Positions 1-8,121 are shown, numbered from the stretch's first letter. The stretch: 64,000 nt of DNA from Bacteroidetes bacterium ADurb.Bin013 (GCA_002071385.1 MWFB01000001.1:62001-126000), one strand, 5' to 3'. A program made the numbers and translations. Notes: generated from the sequence alone by a model not told the origin.

Positions 1-657
1 GGCGATGCCCTCGGCAATAGCGGTTTTGCCGACTCCCGGCTCGCCTACCAGTATGGGATTGTTTTTAGTGCGTCTGCTAAGGATCTGAAGCACCCTGCGT
101 ATCTCGTCATCACGCCCAATCACGGGATCCACTTTCCCTTTGACAGACAATTCGTTAAGATTAATAGCGTATTTGTTCAGGGCATCAAATGTCTGTTCCT
201 CTGTCCGGGAAGATATCTTTCTCCCCTGCCGTACTCCCTCTATGGCCTTATCAAGGAGTTTTTCATTCAGTCCGGCAGAGCGCAGTAATTTTGCCACGCT
301 GTCCTTACCTGAGCTCACTCCAACCAGGATGTGTTCAACGGTAATGAACTGGTCCCCCATCCTGTTGGCAACATCCCTGGCCTTTTGCAGGGCTTCAGCA
401 GATTCTCTTGACAGGTAAGAGTCTGTCGAACCTTGCTGCCTGGGGTATTTATTCAGTATTATATCAAGCTCATTTTCAAGATTTTCTGTGTTCACGCCTG
501 CTTTTTGCATAAGGTATACCCCTATACCTTCCCTGTCGGAAAGCATCGCCTTCAATATATGTCCCGTTTCAATCACCTGGTTGGAACCGGACTGCGCTAT
601 CTGAGCGGCTGACTGTAGCAGCTCCTGCGCCTGGATAGTATATTTCTGTTCATTCAT
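1..657 (-). CDS. clpB: ATP-dependent chaperone ClpB, N-terminal part (cut by window edge)
   Basis: Cytosolic AAA+ disaggregase that works with DnaK to rescue aggregated proteins. The 219 visible codons start at the ATG read down from 657 ([15 protein letters not shown]). They show the Clp N-terminal double repeat, with GHILKAML in the first half and VEHILVG in the second. The linker follows, then [10 protein letters not shown] and the Walker [14 protein letters not shown] of the first nucleotide-binding domain, right at the window edge. The N-domain and the Walker region match ClpB better than ClpC, but the diagnostic middle coiled coil and second ATPase lie outside the window, so a ClpA/ClpC-type paralogue is a small remaining possibility. 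It is divergent from queE. Confidence 0.88.
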   Translation of the reverse strand, partial: MNEQKYTIQAQELLQSAAQIAQSGSNQVIETGHILKAMLSDREGIGVYLMQKAGVNTENLENELDIILNKYPRQQGSTDSYLSRESAEALQKARDVANRMGDQFITVEHILVGVSSGKDSVAKLLRSAGLNEKLLDKAIEGVRQGRKISSRTEEQTFDALNKYAINLNELSVKGKVDPVIGRDDEIRRVLQILSRRTKNNPILVGEPGVGKTAIAEGIA

Positions 658-699
658 AGTACCGTATAAGGCTCAAATCTTGTTCCAAAGTGAATTTTC

Positions 700-712
700 T
701 GACAATTTGTCA
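700..712. promoter_or_regulatory. 13-base palindrome in the clpB/queE divergent region
   Basis: TGACAA-T-TTGTCA is a perfect inverted repeat lying 11 bases upstream of the queE -7 element and 42 bases upstream of the clpB start. The position would suit an operator, but no regulator can be named from sequence. Confidence 0.3.
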
Positions 713-723
713 CAATATTTCTT

Positions 724-731
724 TACATTTG
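724..731 (+). promoter_or_regulatory. -7 promoter element of queE
   Basis: TACATTTG matches the Bacteroidota TAnnTTTG consensus. Only 4 bases separate it from the queE ATG at 736, so the transcript would begin at or next to the start codon. Confidence 0.6.
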
Positions 732-735
732 TGGA

Positions 736-1356
736 ATGAACTCGCTATTGGATGAAGGGCGCCTGCTACCGCTGGCCGAAGATTTTTATACCATTCAGGG
801 AGAGGGTTTTCACGCAGGAAAAGCTGCCTATTTTATCAGGCTTGGCGGTTGTGACGTGGGATGTTCCTGGTGCGACTCCAAATTCACCTGGAATCCCAGG
901 GTATTTCCTCCTGTTCCTGTTACAGAGATCATTGCCAGGGCAGCTAAATATCCTGCCCGGGCTGTGGTGATCACCGGGGGAGAACCCCTTACCTACCCCC
1001 TGGATATACTTTGTAATGGACTTAAAAAGGAGGGTATTGAAATATTCCTGGAGACATCCGGGTCCCGGCCCCTGAGCGGAAGCATGGATTGGATATGTCT
1101 TTCACCCAAACAAAACCACCCTCCCCTTCCGGAATTTTATCCGTTGGCCAATGAGCTTAAAGTGATCATTACCGGGCCGCTCGATATGGAGTGGGCCGAG
1201 TTCAACAGAAGGAAAGTCAACCCGCATTGCCACCTTTACCTGCAGCCGGAATGGAGCCGGAGGGAAGCTGTGGTGCCACACATTATTTCATACATCAAAG
1301 CCAATCCATCCTGGAAAATATCACTACAAACCCATAAATTCATTAACATTCCTTAA
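736..1356 (+). CDS. queE: 7-carboxy-7-deazaguanine synthase (radical SAM)
   Basis: QueE converts 6-carboxytetrahydropterin to 7-carboxy-7-deazaguanine in the preQ0/queuosine pathway of tRNA modification, in the cytosol. The 206-residue length is normal. Near residue 36 the radical-SAM motif CDVGCSWC (CX3CX2C) is followed by DSKFTW. The N-terminal EDFYTIQGEG segment is the family hallmark, and VVITGGEPL is the SAM-binding glycine motif. The ATG at 736 sits 4 bases after a -7 promoter element, which fixes the start. The downstream peptidase gene begins 13 bases later, but no functional link is evident. Confidence 0.93.
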   Translation: MNSLLDEGRLLPLAEDFYTIQGEGFHAGKAAYFIRLGGCDVGCSWCDSKFTWNPRVFPPVPVTEIIARAAKYPARAVVITGGEPLTYPLDILCNGLKKEGIEIFLETSGSRPLSGSMDWICLSPKQNHPPLPEFYPLANELKVIITGPLDMEWAEFNRRKVNPHCHLYLQPEWSRREAVVPHIISYIKANPSWKISLQTHKFINIP

Positions 1357-1369
1357 ACTACACTTTTTT

Positions 1370-2569
1370 ATGAAACGAATCTTGATCTGCATAATCGCCC
1401 TTGCGGCAATCACCCTCCAGGCAACCGCACAGGAACAGGAAAAGAAAAACGAAGAAGGATTCCTGTTTACCGTTATAAAAGAGAATCCCATCACACCTGT
1501 AAAGAACCAGAGCAGTACTGGCACCTGCTGGAGCTTTTCTTCATTGGGTTTCATGGAATCTGAACTCCTTAGAATGGGAAAGAGCGAATACGATCTCTCA
1601 GAAATGTTTGTTGTATCAAGAACATATACAGACAAGGCCGACAAATACATACGTCTGGACGGAGCCCTGAACTTTGCCCAGGGGGGCGGATTTGATGATT
1701 ACCTGTATGTGTTGCGCAAATACGGGATGGTTCCCGATGAGGTAATGCCAGGGCTCAATTACGGTGAAGACGTTCACCGGCATGGCGAACTCACAGCCGT
1801 TCTTACAGGAATTGTTGAAGCAGTGAAAAAGAATCCCAACCGCAAACTCTCCACCGCCTGGAAAAATGCCTTCCAGGGGGCGCTGGATGCCTACCTTGGA
1901 AAAGTTCCGGAATCATTCGAATACAAAGGAACCACATACACACCCCTGTCTTTTGCCGCATCGCTGGGATTCAATCCCGACGATTACATCAGCATCACTT
2001 CGTTCACCCACCATCCATACTATACACAGTTTGCCCTGGAAATACCTGACAACTGGCTTTGGGGAACTTCATTCAACGTCCCCATAGACGAGATGATGTC
2101 TGTGATAGACCATGCCATCATGGAAGGCTATACGGTGCTCTGGGCCTCGGACGTTTCCGAGCAAGGCTTCGGAAGGAACGGGATAGCCATGTACCCCACG
2201 ACCGATCCCAGGGAAATGATTGGCTCGGACCAGGCCCGCTGGCTGGAAATGTCCGCCACAGAAAGGAGTAACGCCTTCAGGAACCTGAAAGCTCCCGTGG
2301 CAGAGATCAAAGAAGTCACGCAGGAAATGAGACAGGAAGCCTATGACAACAAACAGACGACAGATGACCACGGCATGCAGATCTATGGGATTGCCAAAGA
2401 CCAGAACGGAACAAAATACTACATGGTGAAAAATTCCTGGGGTGATGATGCCGGCAACTATAAGGGGCTGTGGTACGTGACGGAAAAATTCGTGCAATAC
2501 AAGACCATGGACATCCAGGTGCATAAGAATTCCATTCCCAGGGATATTAAAAAGAAACTGAACTTATAA
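1370..2569 (+). CDS. Secreted papain-like cysteine peptidase (C1 family, bleomycin-hydrolase type), copy 1
   Basis: The 399-residue protein has a signal peptide (about residues 1-20, ending ATAQ) and should act outside the cytoplasm. Papain-family catalytic elements are in order: Gln47 in KNQSS, Cys53 in GTCWSF, the histidine in DDHGMQIYG near residue 333, and the asparagine in VKNSWGDD near 354. The order and spacing resemble aminopeptidase C/bleomycin hydrolase, which trims peptides from the N terminus, but the cytosolic members have no signal peptide. A second, clearly related copy starts 15 bases downstream, so the pair looks like a tandem duplication in one operon that continues into pssA. 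The substrate is unknown. Confidence 0.85.
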   Translation: MKRILICIIALAAITLQATAQEQEKKNEEGFLFTVIKENPITPVKNQSSTGTCWSFSSLGFMESELLRMGKSEYDLSEMFVVSRTYTDKADKYIRLDGALNFAQGGGFDDYLYVLRKYGMVPDEVMPGLNYGEDVHRHGELTAVLTGIVEAVKKNPNRKLSTAWKNAFQGALDAYLGKVPESFEYKGTTYTPLSFAASLGFNPDDYISITSFTHHPYYTQFALEIPDNWLWGTSFNVPIDEMMSVIDHAIMEGYTVLWASDVSEQGFGRNGIAMYPTTDPREMIGSDQARWLEMSATERSNAFRNLKAPVAEIKEVTQEMRQEAYDNKQTTDDHGMQIYGIAKDQNGTKYYMVKNSWGDDAGNYKGLWYVTEKFVQYKTMDIQVHKNSIPRDIKKKLNL

Positions 2570-2583
2570 CAACGTTATACATC

Positions 2584-3663
2584 ATGAAGAAGAACCTACT
2601 GATCTCACTGGCAGTACTGGTGCTTTCAGGCACTTTAAGCGCTCAGCAGTACGAATTCCGCACGGTCGTTGACAACCCGTCCACATCACTGAAAGACCAG
2701 GCCCGTACAGGCACCTGCTGGTGTTTTGCAACAATTTCCTTTCTGGAAAGCGAGTTGATGCGCATGGGCCGTGAGCCCATAGACTTGTCCGAAATGTTCA
2801 TTGTCCGAAACGTTTATAAAGCACGTTACTTTGACAATTATCTGAGAACGGGTAAGGGTAACCTGGGCCCGGGTTCTGTCAGCCATACGGCGACCAAAGC
2901 CATTGCACGCTACGGATTGATACCCGATGCGGCTTATCCCGGCATTCAATATGACGCTCCTGGACACAACCATTCCGAATTACAGGGATATATCAATGCC
3001 ATTTCCCAGGTTCCGGCAAGAATGAAAAAAATGAGCCCTGAATCGGACGAATTGCTCGATGCGCTCCTGGACATTTACCTCGGCAAGGTTCCGCAAACCT
3101 TCCTTTACAATGGTAAAGAGTATACCCCAAAATCTTTTGCCCGATACCTGGGGCTGAACATGGATGATTATATTGAAATCACCAGTTTCACCCACCACCC
3201 TTTCTACACCCGGATACCCGTGGAGATTCCGGATAACTGGGAACATGAACTGTATTACAATGTCCCGCTGGATGAATACATGGCCATAGCCGATCATGCC
3301 CTGAACAATGGATTCACCATTGCATGGGACGGCACCCTTACTAAAAATTTTTCACAACAGGACGGGGTGGCCACAGAGCCTTCGCCCGATCCTTCGGCAG
3401 ATGAAGTGAACGTCACCCAGGATATTCGCCAGGAGTGGTTCGAAACCTTCAGTACGGTCGATGACCACCTGATGCACGTCACCGGGATTGCCAAAGACCA
3501 GGACGGCGTTACTTACTACATCACCAAGAATTCTTGGGGAGAGTCCGGAAAGTATAAAGGATTCATGTATATGTCTGAGAATTATTTCCGCGCCAGGTGC
3601 ATCGCCTATATGGTCCATAAAGACGCCATACCCAAGGATATTCGCAAAAAACTCGGACTTTGA
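2584..3663 (+). CDS. Secreted papain-like cysteine peptidase (C1 family, bleomycin-hydrolase type), copy 2
   Basis: Paralogue of the preceding gene, 359 residues, with a signal peptide ending TLSAQQ near residue 21. The catalytic set is complete: Gln39 in KDQAR, Cys45 in GTCWCF, the histidine in DDHLMHVTG, and the asparagine in TKNSWGES. Blocks such as ITSFTHHPFYT, IPDNW and DDYIEITSF recur almost unchanged in copy 1, which supports tandem duplication. It is about 40 residues shorter than copy 1 because it lacks the insert around copy-1 residues 265-310. The stop codon overlaps the TTG start of pssA. Confidence 0.85.
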   Translation: MKKNLLISLAVLVLSGTLSAQQYEFRTVVDNPSTSLKDQARTGTCWCFATISFLESELMRMGREPIDLSEMFIVRNVYKARYFDNYLRTGKGNLGPGSVSHTATKAIARYGLIPDAAYPGIQYDAPGHNHSELQGYINAISQVPARMKKMSPESDELLDALLDIYLGKVPQTFLYNGKEYTPKSFARYLGLNMDDYIEITSFTHHPFYTRIPVEIPDNWEHELYYNVPLDEYMAIADHALNNGFTIAWDGTLTKNFSQQDGVATEPSPDPSADEVNVTQDIRQEWFETFSTVDDHLMHVTGIAKDQDGVTYYITKNSWGESGKYKGFMYMSENYFRARCIAYMVHKDAIPKDIRKKLGL

Positions 3664-4385
3664 AAAGAATCCTGTTGCATATTCCCAATGCAATCACATC
3701 GCTGAACCTGCTGTGCGGTGCATTGGGAATTGCCTTTGTTTTCAGGGACAGGCAAGACATAGCCTTCTGGCTGTTGATAACGGCTTCTGTTTTTGATTTC
3801 CTGGACGGTTTTGCCGCCCGGTTGCTCAATGCTTACTCCACAGTAGGCAAAGAACTGGACTCCCTGGCCGATGCCATCAGCTTTGGCCTGTTGCCGGCCT
3901 TTATGCTTTATGCCGTATACCTGCCGGCAGCGCCTCGCTTGTGGCTTACATTCTTACCCCTGATCGTGGCCGTTTTTACGGCCATACGCCTGGCTAAGTT
4001 CAATGTTGACGACCGCCAGGCCGAAAGTTTCCTGGGCCTTCCCAGCCCGGCAAGCGCATTGCTCATAGCATCGGCCGTATTTTATACAACCGGCAATCCT
4101 TCCTGGAAAGAATTCATGCAAACAACCTGGTTCATACCCACCATATCGGTGGTCATCTCATATCTTCTCATCAGCGAGCTGCCAATGTTCTCCCTCAAGT
4201 TCCAGGGTTTCAGCTTTGGCAGGAACAAAGTCAGGTATTCTTTCCTGGTCCTTTGTCTTGTTCTGGTCATAACCCTGCTGGCAACCGGGAACCACCCCGG
4301 GCTGGCCATGATGGGGTGTATATGCCTGTATATGGTAATGTCCGGAATCCTGAGGATCTCCGGACATCACTATCATAGTTCGTAA
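3660..4385 (+). CDS. pssA: CDP-diacylglycerol--serine O-phosphatidyltransferase
   Basis: Inner-membrane enzyme that makes phosphatidylserine from CDP-diacylglycerol and serine, the precursor of phosphatidylethanolamine. The 241-residue protein carries a perfect CDP-alcohol phosphotransferase motif at about residues 43-65: DG-X2-AR-X8-G-X3-D-X3-D (LDGFAAR...GKELDSLAD). Several hydrophobic segments follow. The start is a TTG at 3660 whose last two bases form part of the TGA of the upstream peptidase gene. Family members usually begin with the same KxxIPNxIT segment found right after this codon, and no ATG fits. Translation is therefore probably coupled to the peptidase gene. It ends 4 bases before the convergent hcp gene. 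Confidence 0.93.
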   Translation: MKRILLHIPNAITSLNLLCGALGIAFVFRDRQDIAFWLLITASVFDFLDGFAARLLNAYSTVGKELDSLADAISFGLLPAFMLYAVYLPAAPRLWLTFLPLIVAVFTAIRLAKFNVDDRQAESFLGLPSPASALLIASAVFYTTGNPSWKEFMQTTWFIPTISVVISYLLISELPMFSLKFQGFSFGRNKVRYSFLVLCLVLVITLLATGNHPGLAMMGCICLYMVMSGILRISGHHYHSS

Positions 4386-4389
4386 AGTC

Positions 4390-6009
4390 CTAATTCAGTT
4401 CGGGTTGGGGACCAATCCCGAATTTCTCGACCAGCACTTTTGCAACGTTCGGGGATAGGAATCCGGGCAGTGTGGGACCCAGATGGATATTCTTCACTCC
4501 CAGGCTCAACAGCCCTAGCAGAACAATGACAGCTTTCTGCTCATACCAGGCGATGTTGTAGAAAATGGGCAGGTCATTCACATCCTTCAGGCCAAAAGCG
4601 TCTTTCAAGGCAAGTGCAATGAGTACGAGTGAATAGCTGTCGTTGCATTGTCCGGCATCCAGAACCCGGGGAATTCCATTGATATCTCCCAAAGGCAGCT
4701 TGTTGTACCTGTATTTGGCACATCCTGCTGTGAGTATAACGTTGTCCTTGGGAAGAGCCATAGCGTAATCCGTGTAGTACTGACGTGATTTCATACGTCC
4801 GTCGCATCCTGCCATCACCACAAAGCGTTTGATGGCTCCTGTCTTTACAGCTTCCACTACCTGGTCTGCAAGGGCAAGTACCTGGTTGTGTGCAAATCCG
4901 CCAATGATTTCACCTTTTTCTATCTCGTGAGGGGGCTTGCAGGTTTTTGCCATGGTTATCAGTTCGGAAAAATCTTTTTTCCCGCCTTCCTTACGGGCAG
5001 GAATGTGCTTTGCTCCCGGGTATCCGCACGAACCGGTTGTATACATGCGGTCCAGGTAAGTACCTTCTTTTGCAAGAGGTACTATGCAGTTGGTGGTGAA
5101 AAGGATCACTCCGTTGAAAGACTCGAATTCCTCACGTTGTTTCCACCAGGCATTGCCATAGTTCCCTACAAAGTGAGGATACTTCCTGAAAGCCGGATAG
5201 TAATGGGCAGGGAGCATTTCTCCATGGGTATACACGTCCACACCGGTTCCGGAAGTCTGTTCGAGCAAATCCTCCATATCCCTGAGGTCGTGACCGGATA
5301 TCAGGATACCGGGATTCTTGCCCACTCCGATATTTACCCGGGTCATTTGGGGATGACCATAGGTGGATGTATTAGCCTTATCCAGCAAAGCCATTGATTT
5401 TACCCCTGTTTCACCGGTTTTCAGCACCAGGGCGACAAGTTCATCAGCGCCGATGTCATTGCGGGATACCTGGTAAAGCGCTTCTTCCAGAAAAGTGTAA
5501 ATTTCCACATTTGCATGTCCCAGGTTGAGGGCATGCTCGGCATAGGCACACATGCCTTTCAAACCGTATATGGTCATTTGCTTTAAGGAACGGATATCCT
5601 CGTCGGGTTCACTCAAAACTCCCACCGTTGCTGCTACGTTCTGGTAGTCAGCAGGTGCAGCTGTTAATCTGACCTCAGGCATATCGGGAATATTGATTCC
5701 TTCCTGACGGGCTTGTGCCAGGAGGTCTTTTTTGAGGGCGAATCCCTTGTTTATGCGTTCAGATAAGGCAGCATCATCGAAATTTGCATTGGTTATGGTG
5801 GTAAAAAGGGCATCCATCAGAAAATGGTCGGGAGCATCCACGGCTTTCCCGTTTTGACGAAGGGCCCTCTGTACAATGGCAATCCCCCTGCAGACATAAA
5901 TCAGCAAATCCATCAGGGCCGCTGTTTGCGGCTCCTTTCCACAGACGCCTTTGATCGTACAACCCTGGTTACGGGCTGTTTCCTGGCATTGAAAACAAAA
6001 CATACTCAT
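4390..6009 (-). CDS. hcp: Hybrid-cluster protein (hydroxylamine reductase / NO-stress protein)
   Basis: Hcp carries an Fe-S cluster and a hybrid Fe-S-O cluster. It is tied to NO reduction and nitrosative-stress defence in anaerobes, with hydroxylamine reductase activity in vitro. The 539-residue frame starting MSMFCFQC has the N-terminal CX2CX8CX5C cluster motif typical of the strict-anaerobe class rather than the E. coli spacing. Hybrid-cluster ligands appear in [28 protein letters not shown] and DAGQCNDS. The longer open frame reaching 6165 is not used: it would run into the upstream gene, and MSMFC is the conserved start. It lies 35 bases after the 4Fe-4S protein gene on the same strand, so the two form an operon. 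Confidence 0.95.
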   Translation of the reverse strand: MSMFCFQCQETARNQGCTIKGVCGKEPQTAALMDLLIYVCRGIAIVQRALRQNGKAVDAPDHFLMDALFTTITNANFDDAALSERINKGFALKKDLLAQARQEGINIPDMPEVRLTAAPADYQNVAATVGVLSEPDEDIRSLKQMTIYGLKGMCAYAEHALNLGHANVEIYTFLEEALYQVSRNDIGADELVALVLKTGETGVKSMALLDKANTSTYGHPQMTRVNIGVGKNPGILISGHDLRDMEDLLEQTSGTGVDVYTHGEMLPAHYYPAFRKYPHFVGNYGNAWWKQREEFESFNGVILFTTNCIVPLAKEGTYLDRMYTTGSCGYPGAKHIPARKEGGKKDFSELITMAKTCKPPHEIEKGEIIGGFAHNQVLALADQVVEAVKTGAIKRFVVMAGCDGRMKSRQYYTDYAMALPKDNVILTAGCAKYRYNKLPLGDINGIPRVLDAGQCNDSYSLVLIALALKDAFGLKDVNDLPIFYNIAWYEQKAVIVLLGLLSLGVKNIHLGPTLPGFLSPNVAKVLVEKFGIGPQPELN

Positions 6010-6044
6010 ACTTTTTTTGTTAATAGTTGATAAATATAGTCTTT

Positions 6045-6725
6045 TTATTTGATCCATTCTTCCGACTTCAGGTTGCCCTGTATCGTCAATATGATTTTTT
6101 TCACGGGAATATAACGGGAGCTTTTTTCGCGGGCTTTTTTTACAATCTCCAGCAGTCCCCCGCAACAGGGAACTTCCATGATCAGGACCGTCAACGTTTC
6201 TATTCCTGTTTCTTCTATCATCACGGCCAGTTTTTCCACGTAAACATCACAGTTGGAGTCAAGTTTGGGGCAGGCTATGGCCAGAAGTTTGTTCTTCAGG
6301 TAACGTGTATGGAAATCCGGAGTGGTGAAAGCCGTACAAACGGCAGCCAGCAATAAGTCAGCTCCCCTGAAAAGGGTGTTTTGGGGATTGATCAAATGCA
6401 ACTGGACGGGGAACTGGACAGGTTGTGGTGCCTTAACGGGAAACATTACAGGTTGTTGCCTGACAGGTTGCTGCTGTTGTTGTACAGTTTGCAGCATATG
6501 CTCCTGTGCTGCTTTCTGGTCAAAAGGATCAGCTTCTCTTTCTTCCAGGGAAATGGCCCCCCGGGGGCATTCAGGAATGCACGCCCCCAATCCGTCACAG
6601 TAATCTTCCCTTACCATGACAGCTTTCCCGCCAACAATCTGCAGTGCTCCCTCATGACATCCGGTGACACATAATCCACAGCCGTTGCAACGTTTTTCAT
6701 CAATCCTGACTACTGTCCTTTTCAT
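6045..6725 (-). CDS. 4Fe-4S dicluster ferredoxin-type protein, Hcp partner
   Basis: About 226 residues. The N-terminal third is ferredoxin-like. [11 protein letters not shown] is a full CX2CX2CX3C site; [11 protein letters not shown] keeps only three cysteines, a variant seen in related anaerobe proteins. A Gln/Pro-rich stretch near residues 75-110, with repeated PV units, links it to a C-terminal domain with [13 protein letters not shown] and EVPCCGG cysteines that could hold another metal site. Genes of this sort commonly sit before hcp in Bacteroidales, and an electron-donor role for Hcp is my inference. I choose the ATG at 6725; a GTG three codons earlier (6734) lies within a few bases of the predicted transcript start. 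Confidence 0.85.
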   Translation of the reverse strand: MKRTVVRIDEKRCNGCGLCVTGCHEGALQIVGGKAVMVREDYCDGLGACIPECPRGAISLEEREADPFDQKAAQEHMLQTVQQQQQPVRQQPVMFPVKAPQPVQFPVQLHLINPQNTLFRGADLLLAAVCTAFTTPDFHTRYLKNKLLAIACPKLDSNCDVYVEKLAVMIEETGIETLTVLIMEVPCCGGLLEIVKKAREKSSRYIPVKKIILTIQGNLKSEEWIK

Positions 6726-6745
6726 ATGATTCACGAATTACACTG

Positions 6746-6753
6746 CAAAAATA
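6746..6753 (-). promoter_or_regulatory. -7 promoter element of the Fe-S protein/hcp operon
   Basis: Read on the minus strand this is TATTTTTG, a match to TAnnTTTG. A start of transcription near 6740 places the palindrome at 6774-6793 about 43 bases upstream, the position used by FNR/CRP-type class II activators. Confidence 0.6.
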
Positions 6754-6773
6754 GGATGCTGCCTGCACTACAA

Positions 6774-6793
6774 TTTGTAACATTTGTTACAAA
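6774..6793. promoter_or_regulatory. Perfect inverted repeat, candidate HcpR/FNR-family operator
   Basis: Arms TTTGTAAC and GTTACAAA flank the 4-base centre ATTT. It lies between the hcp operon and the divergent Crp/Fnr regulator. Dyads of this size and symmetry are typical Crp/Fnr-family sites, and no other regulator gene is nearby, so binding by the 6821-7459 product is the natural reading. Confidence 0.7.
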
Positions 6794-6806
6794 ACCGGGA
6801 ATTACC

Positions 6807-6814
6807 TAACTTTG
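6807..6814 (+). promoter_or_regulatory. -7 promoter element of the HcpR-like regulator gene
   Basis: TAACTTTG, 6 bases before the ATG at 6821. The palindrome centre would lie about 37 bases upstream of the expected start of transcription, so the regulator may act on its own gene. Confidence 0.6.
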
Positions 6815-6820
6815 TACCTT

Positions 6821-7459
6821 ATGGAAGGCTTGTATCAATCTCCGCTTTTTGAAGGTCTTGACACTCTTACCATAGACTGCCTGCTGGATGGCGCCTGCCG
6901 GCTTCGCAATTATGTACCCGGAGAGTTGGTGGCCCTTCAGGGAGATGTGTATAAATCGTTGCTCATCGTAGACAAGGGCATGCTTCGCACAGAAATGACC
7001 GATCCGGAAGGTACCAAAGTCACCCTTGAAGAGATCGCCGCATCCCGTACAGTAGCTCCAGCCTTTATATTTGCGACCAACAACTGCCTGCCTGTCAGTA
7101 TTTTTGCGGCTATTTCATCTTCTGTTGTATCCATCCCGAGAAACAAGCTGAAAGAAATCATGCATGACAATAACAGGGTCCTTGAAAATTTCCTGGGCAT
7201 CATTTCCGACAGAAGCAGGTTTCTATCGGAAAGACTCCGGCTGCTCAGCTTTGGCACCATCAAAAGCAAACTGAGGAATTATTTTCTGGAATTGACCCGG
7301 GACAATAAGTATGGCCCTTTTACCATGCCCCATACCCACCAGGAACTTGCAGATATTTTTGGTGTTACAAGACCTGCCCTATCCCGTGCCATCAGGCAAC
7401 TGGAAGATTCAGGAGTTGTCAGGAAACACGGGGGTCGCCTTTACGAACTGCTTCAATAA
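6821..7459 (+). CDS. Crp/Fnr-family transcriptional regulator, HcpR-like
   Basis: A 212-residue DNA-binding regulator. It has an N-terminal cyclic-nucleotide-binding fold (YVPGELVALQGD, IVDKGMLRTE), a dimerisation helix, and a C-terminal winged helix at about 155-205 with the HTH segment HQELADIFGVTRPALSRAIR. No N-terminal cysteine cluster is present, so it is not a classical oxygen-sensing FNR. HcpR proteins of anaerobes bind haem or other ligands and control hcp. The divergent placement beside hcp and the perfect palindrome between them support that role. The ATG at 6821 is preferred over an upstream TTG because that TTG lies inside the -7 element. Confidence 0.85.
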   Translation: MEGLYQSPLFEGLDTLTIDCLLDGACRLRNYVPGELVALQGDVYKSLLIVDKGMLRTEMTDPEGTKVTLEEIAASRTVAPAFIFATNNCLPVSIFAAISSSVVSIPRNKLKEIMHDNNRVLENFLGIISDRSRFLSERLRLLSFGTIKSKLRNYFLELTRDNKYGPFTMPHTHQELADIFGVTRPALSRAIRQLEDSGVVRKHGGRLYELLQ

Positions 7460-7647
7460 TTTTCGTATTCTTCCCACAGTTCAGATTCCATGGTATAAGC
7501 TTCGTCAAGAAAGGCATCCAGGTTATCTTCCACAAAATCTGCAAACTCTTCCATTTCACGGGATTTGTCTATCTGGGAAGCTTCCCTGGCTGACTGTGCC
7601 CGACTCCTGTAACGATCTATTATAGCTCTAACTCTCTCTTGTTCCAT
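7453..7647 (-). CDS. Small acidic helical protein, function unknown
   Basis: A 64-residue open frame starting MEQERVRAII. It is rich in Glu, Asp, Arg and Ala with a heptad-like pattern, so it is probably all-helical, and it ends in acidic and aromatic residues (ELWEEYENY). There are no cysteines, signal peptide or recognisable motif. Its stop overlaps the end of the convergent Crp/Fnr gene by 7 bases. The amino-acid make-up looks like a real protein rather than a shadow frame, and the gap it fills would otherwise be empty, but I cannot assign a family. Confidence 0.5.
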   Translation of the reverse strand: MEQERVRAIIDRYRSRAQSAREASQIDKSREMEEFADFVEDNLDAFLDEAYTMESELWEEYENY

Positions 7648-7673
7648 GGTCTGAATTTACGTAAAAATATCCA

Positions 7674-7681
7674 TATATTTG
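7674..7681 (+). promoter_or_regulatory. -7 promoter element upstream of the small lipoprotein gene
   Basis: TATATTTG, about 78 bases before the ATG at 7760. Transcription from it would start at or just before the inverted repeat at 7685-7704, leaving a structured 5' leader. Confidence 0.5.
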
Positions 7682-7684
7682 CAT

Positions 7685-7704
7685 GTTGTTGTCCTTACAA
7701 CAAC
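7685..7704. repeat. Inverted repeat at the predicted 5' end of a transcript
   Basis: GTTGTTGT and ACAACAAC form an 8-base-pair stem with a CCTT loop. No T-run follows on either strand, so it is not an intrinsic terminator. It could be a stabilising 5' hairpin or an operator. Confidence 0.45.
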
Positions 7705-7759
7705 CAAAGATAACCGTACCACTCTGAGCATTCTTTTTAGTTTAGAAAAACAATTATTT

Positions 7760-8042
7760 ATGAAAAAGATGAATATTTTTTTTGACCTGCAGTGCTTTGC
7801 TGATAGCTGCAGGATGCAAGGTGCAGAACCCTGAATTTAAGGTCACAATAGAAAACACTGTCAAGGAACTGGACCTGGACAAAGATTATACTTTTGCCCT
7901 CATAGGAAGCAAAAAGGCAAAATTCCTGTGGATTCTTTCACGTACACCGGAAATGGCCCAGGCAGATCTGGAAAGGGTGCTGAACAAGGCTCGTTCTCTC
8001 GGCTACAAGGTTGAATATCTTATCTGGGTTGAACACAATTAA
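7760..8042 (+). pseudogene. Small lipoprotein gene interrupted by a one-base frameshift in a T8 tract
   Basis: The ATG at 7760 gives MKKMNIFF and then runs out of frame. The next frame (from 7782) reads LTCSALLIAAGC, a lipoprotein signal with a good lipobox, then about 80 residues (KVQNPEF ... YLIWVEHN) with no stop until 8042. The switch falls in a run of eight T at 7776-7783. Seven T would join the two parts into a 93-residue lipoprotein. The mature part has a charged segment with TPEMAQADLERVLNKARSLGY, so the coding frame looks selected. It may be a sequencing error, a phase-variable tract, or a site of polymerase slippage. Family unknown. Confidence 0.6.
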
Positions 8043-8121
8043 TTTCATATCGGGAAGATTTGCCAACATATAGTGGAAAATAGCTATTGTCCGTTTTTTG
8101 ATTAAACCTGATCTTTGCCTC

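Noticed and set aside
6010..6165. Upstream extension of the hcp frame (52 extra residues)
   Set aside because: The extension overlaps the end of the Fe-S protein gene, has no family resemblance, and the conserved Hcp start is MSMFCFQC.
6440..6490. Possible DNA repeat from CAG/TTG-rich bases in the Fe-S protein gene
   Set aside because: It is the coding sequence of a Gln-rich linker; no regular nucleotide repeat period is seen.
7685..7704. Reading the 20-base inverted repeat as a terminator
   Set aside because: No T-run follows it on either strand.
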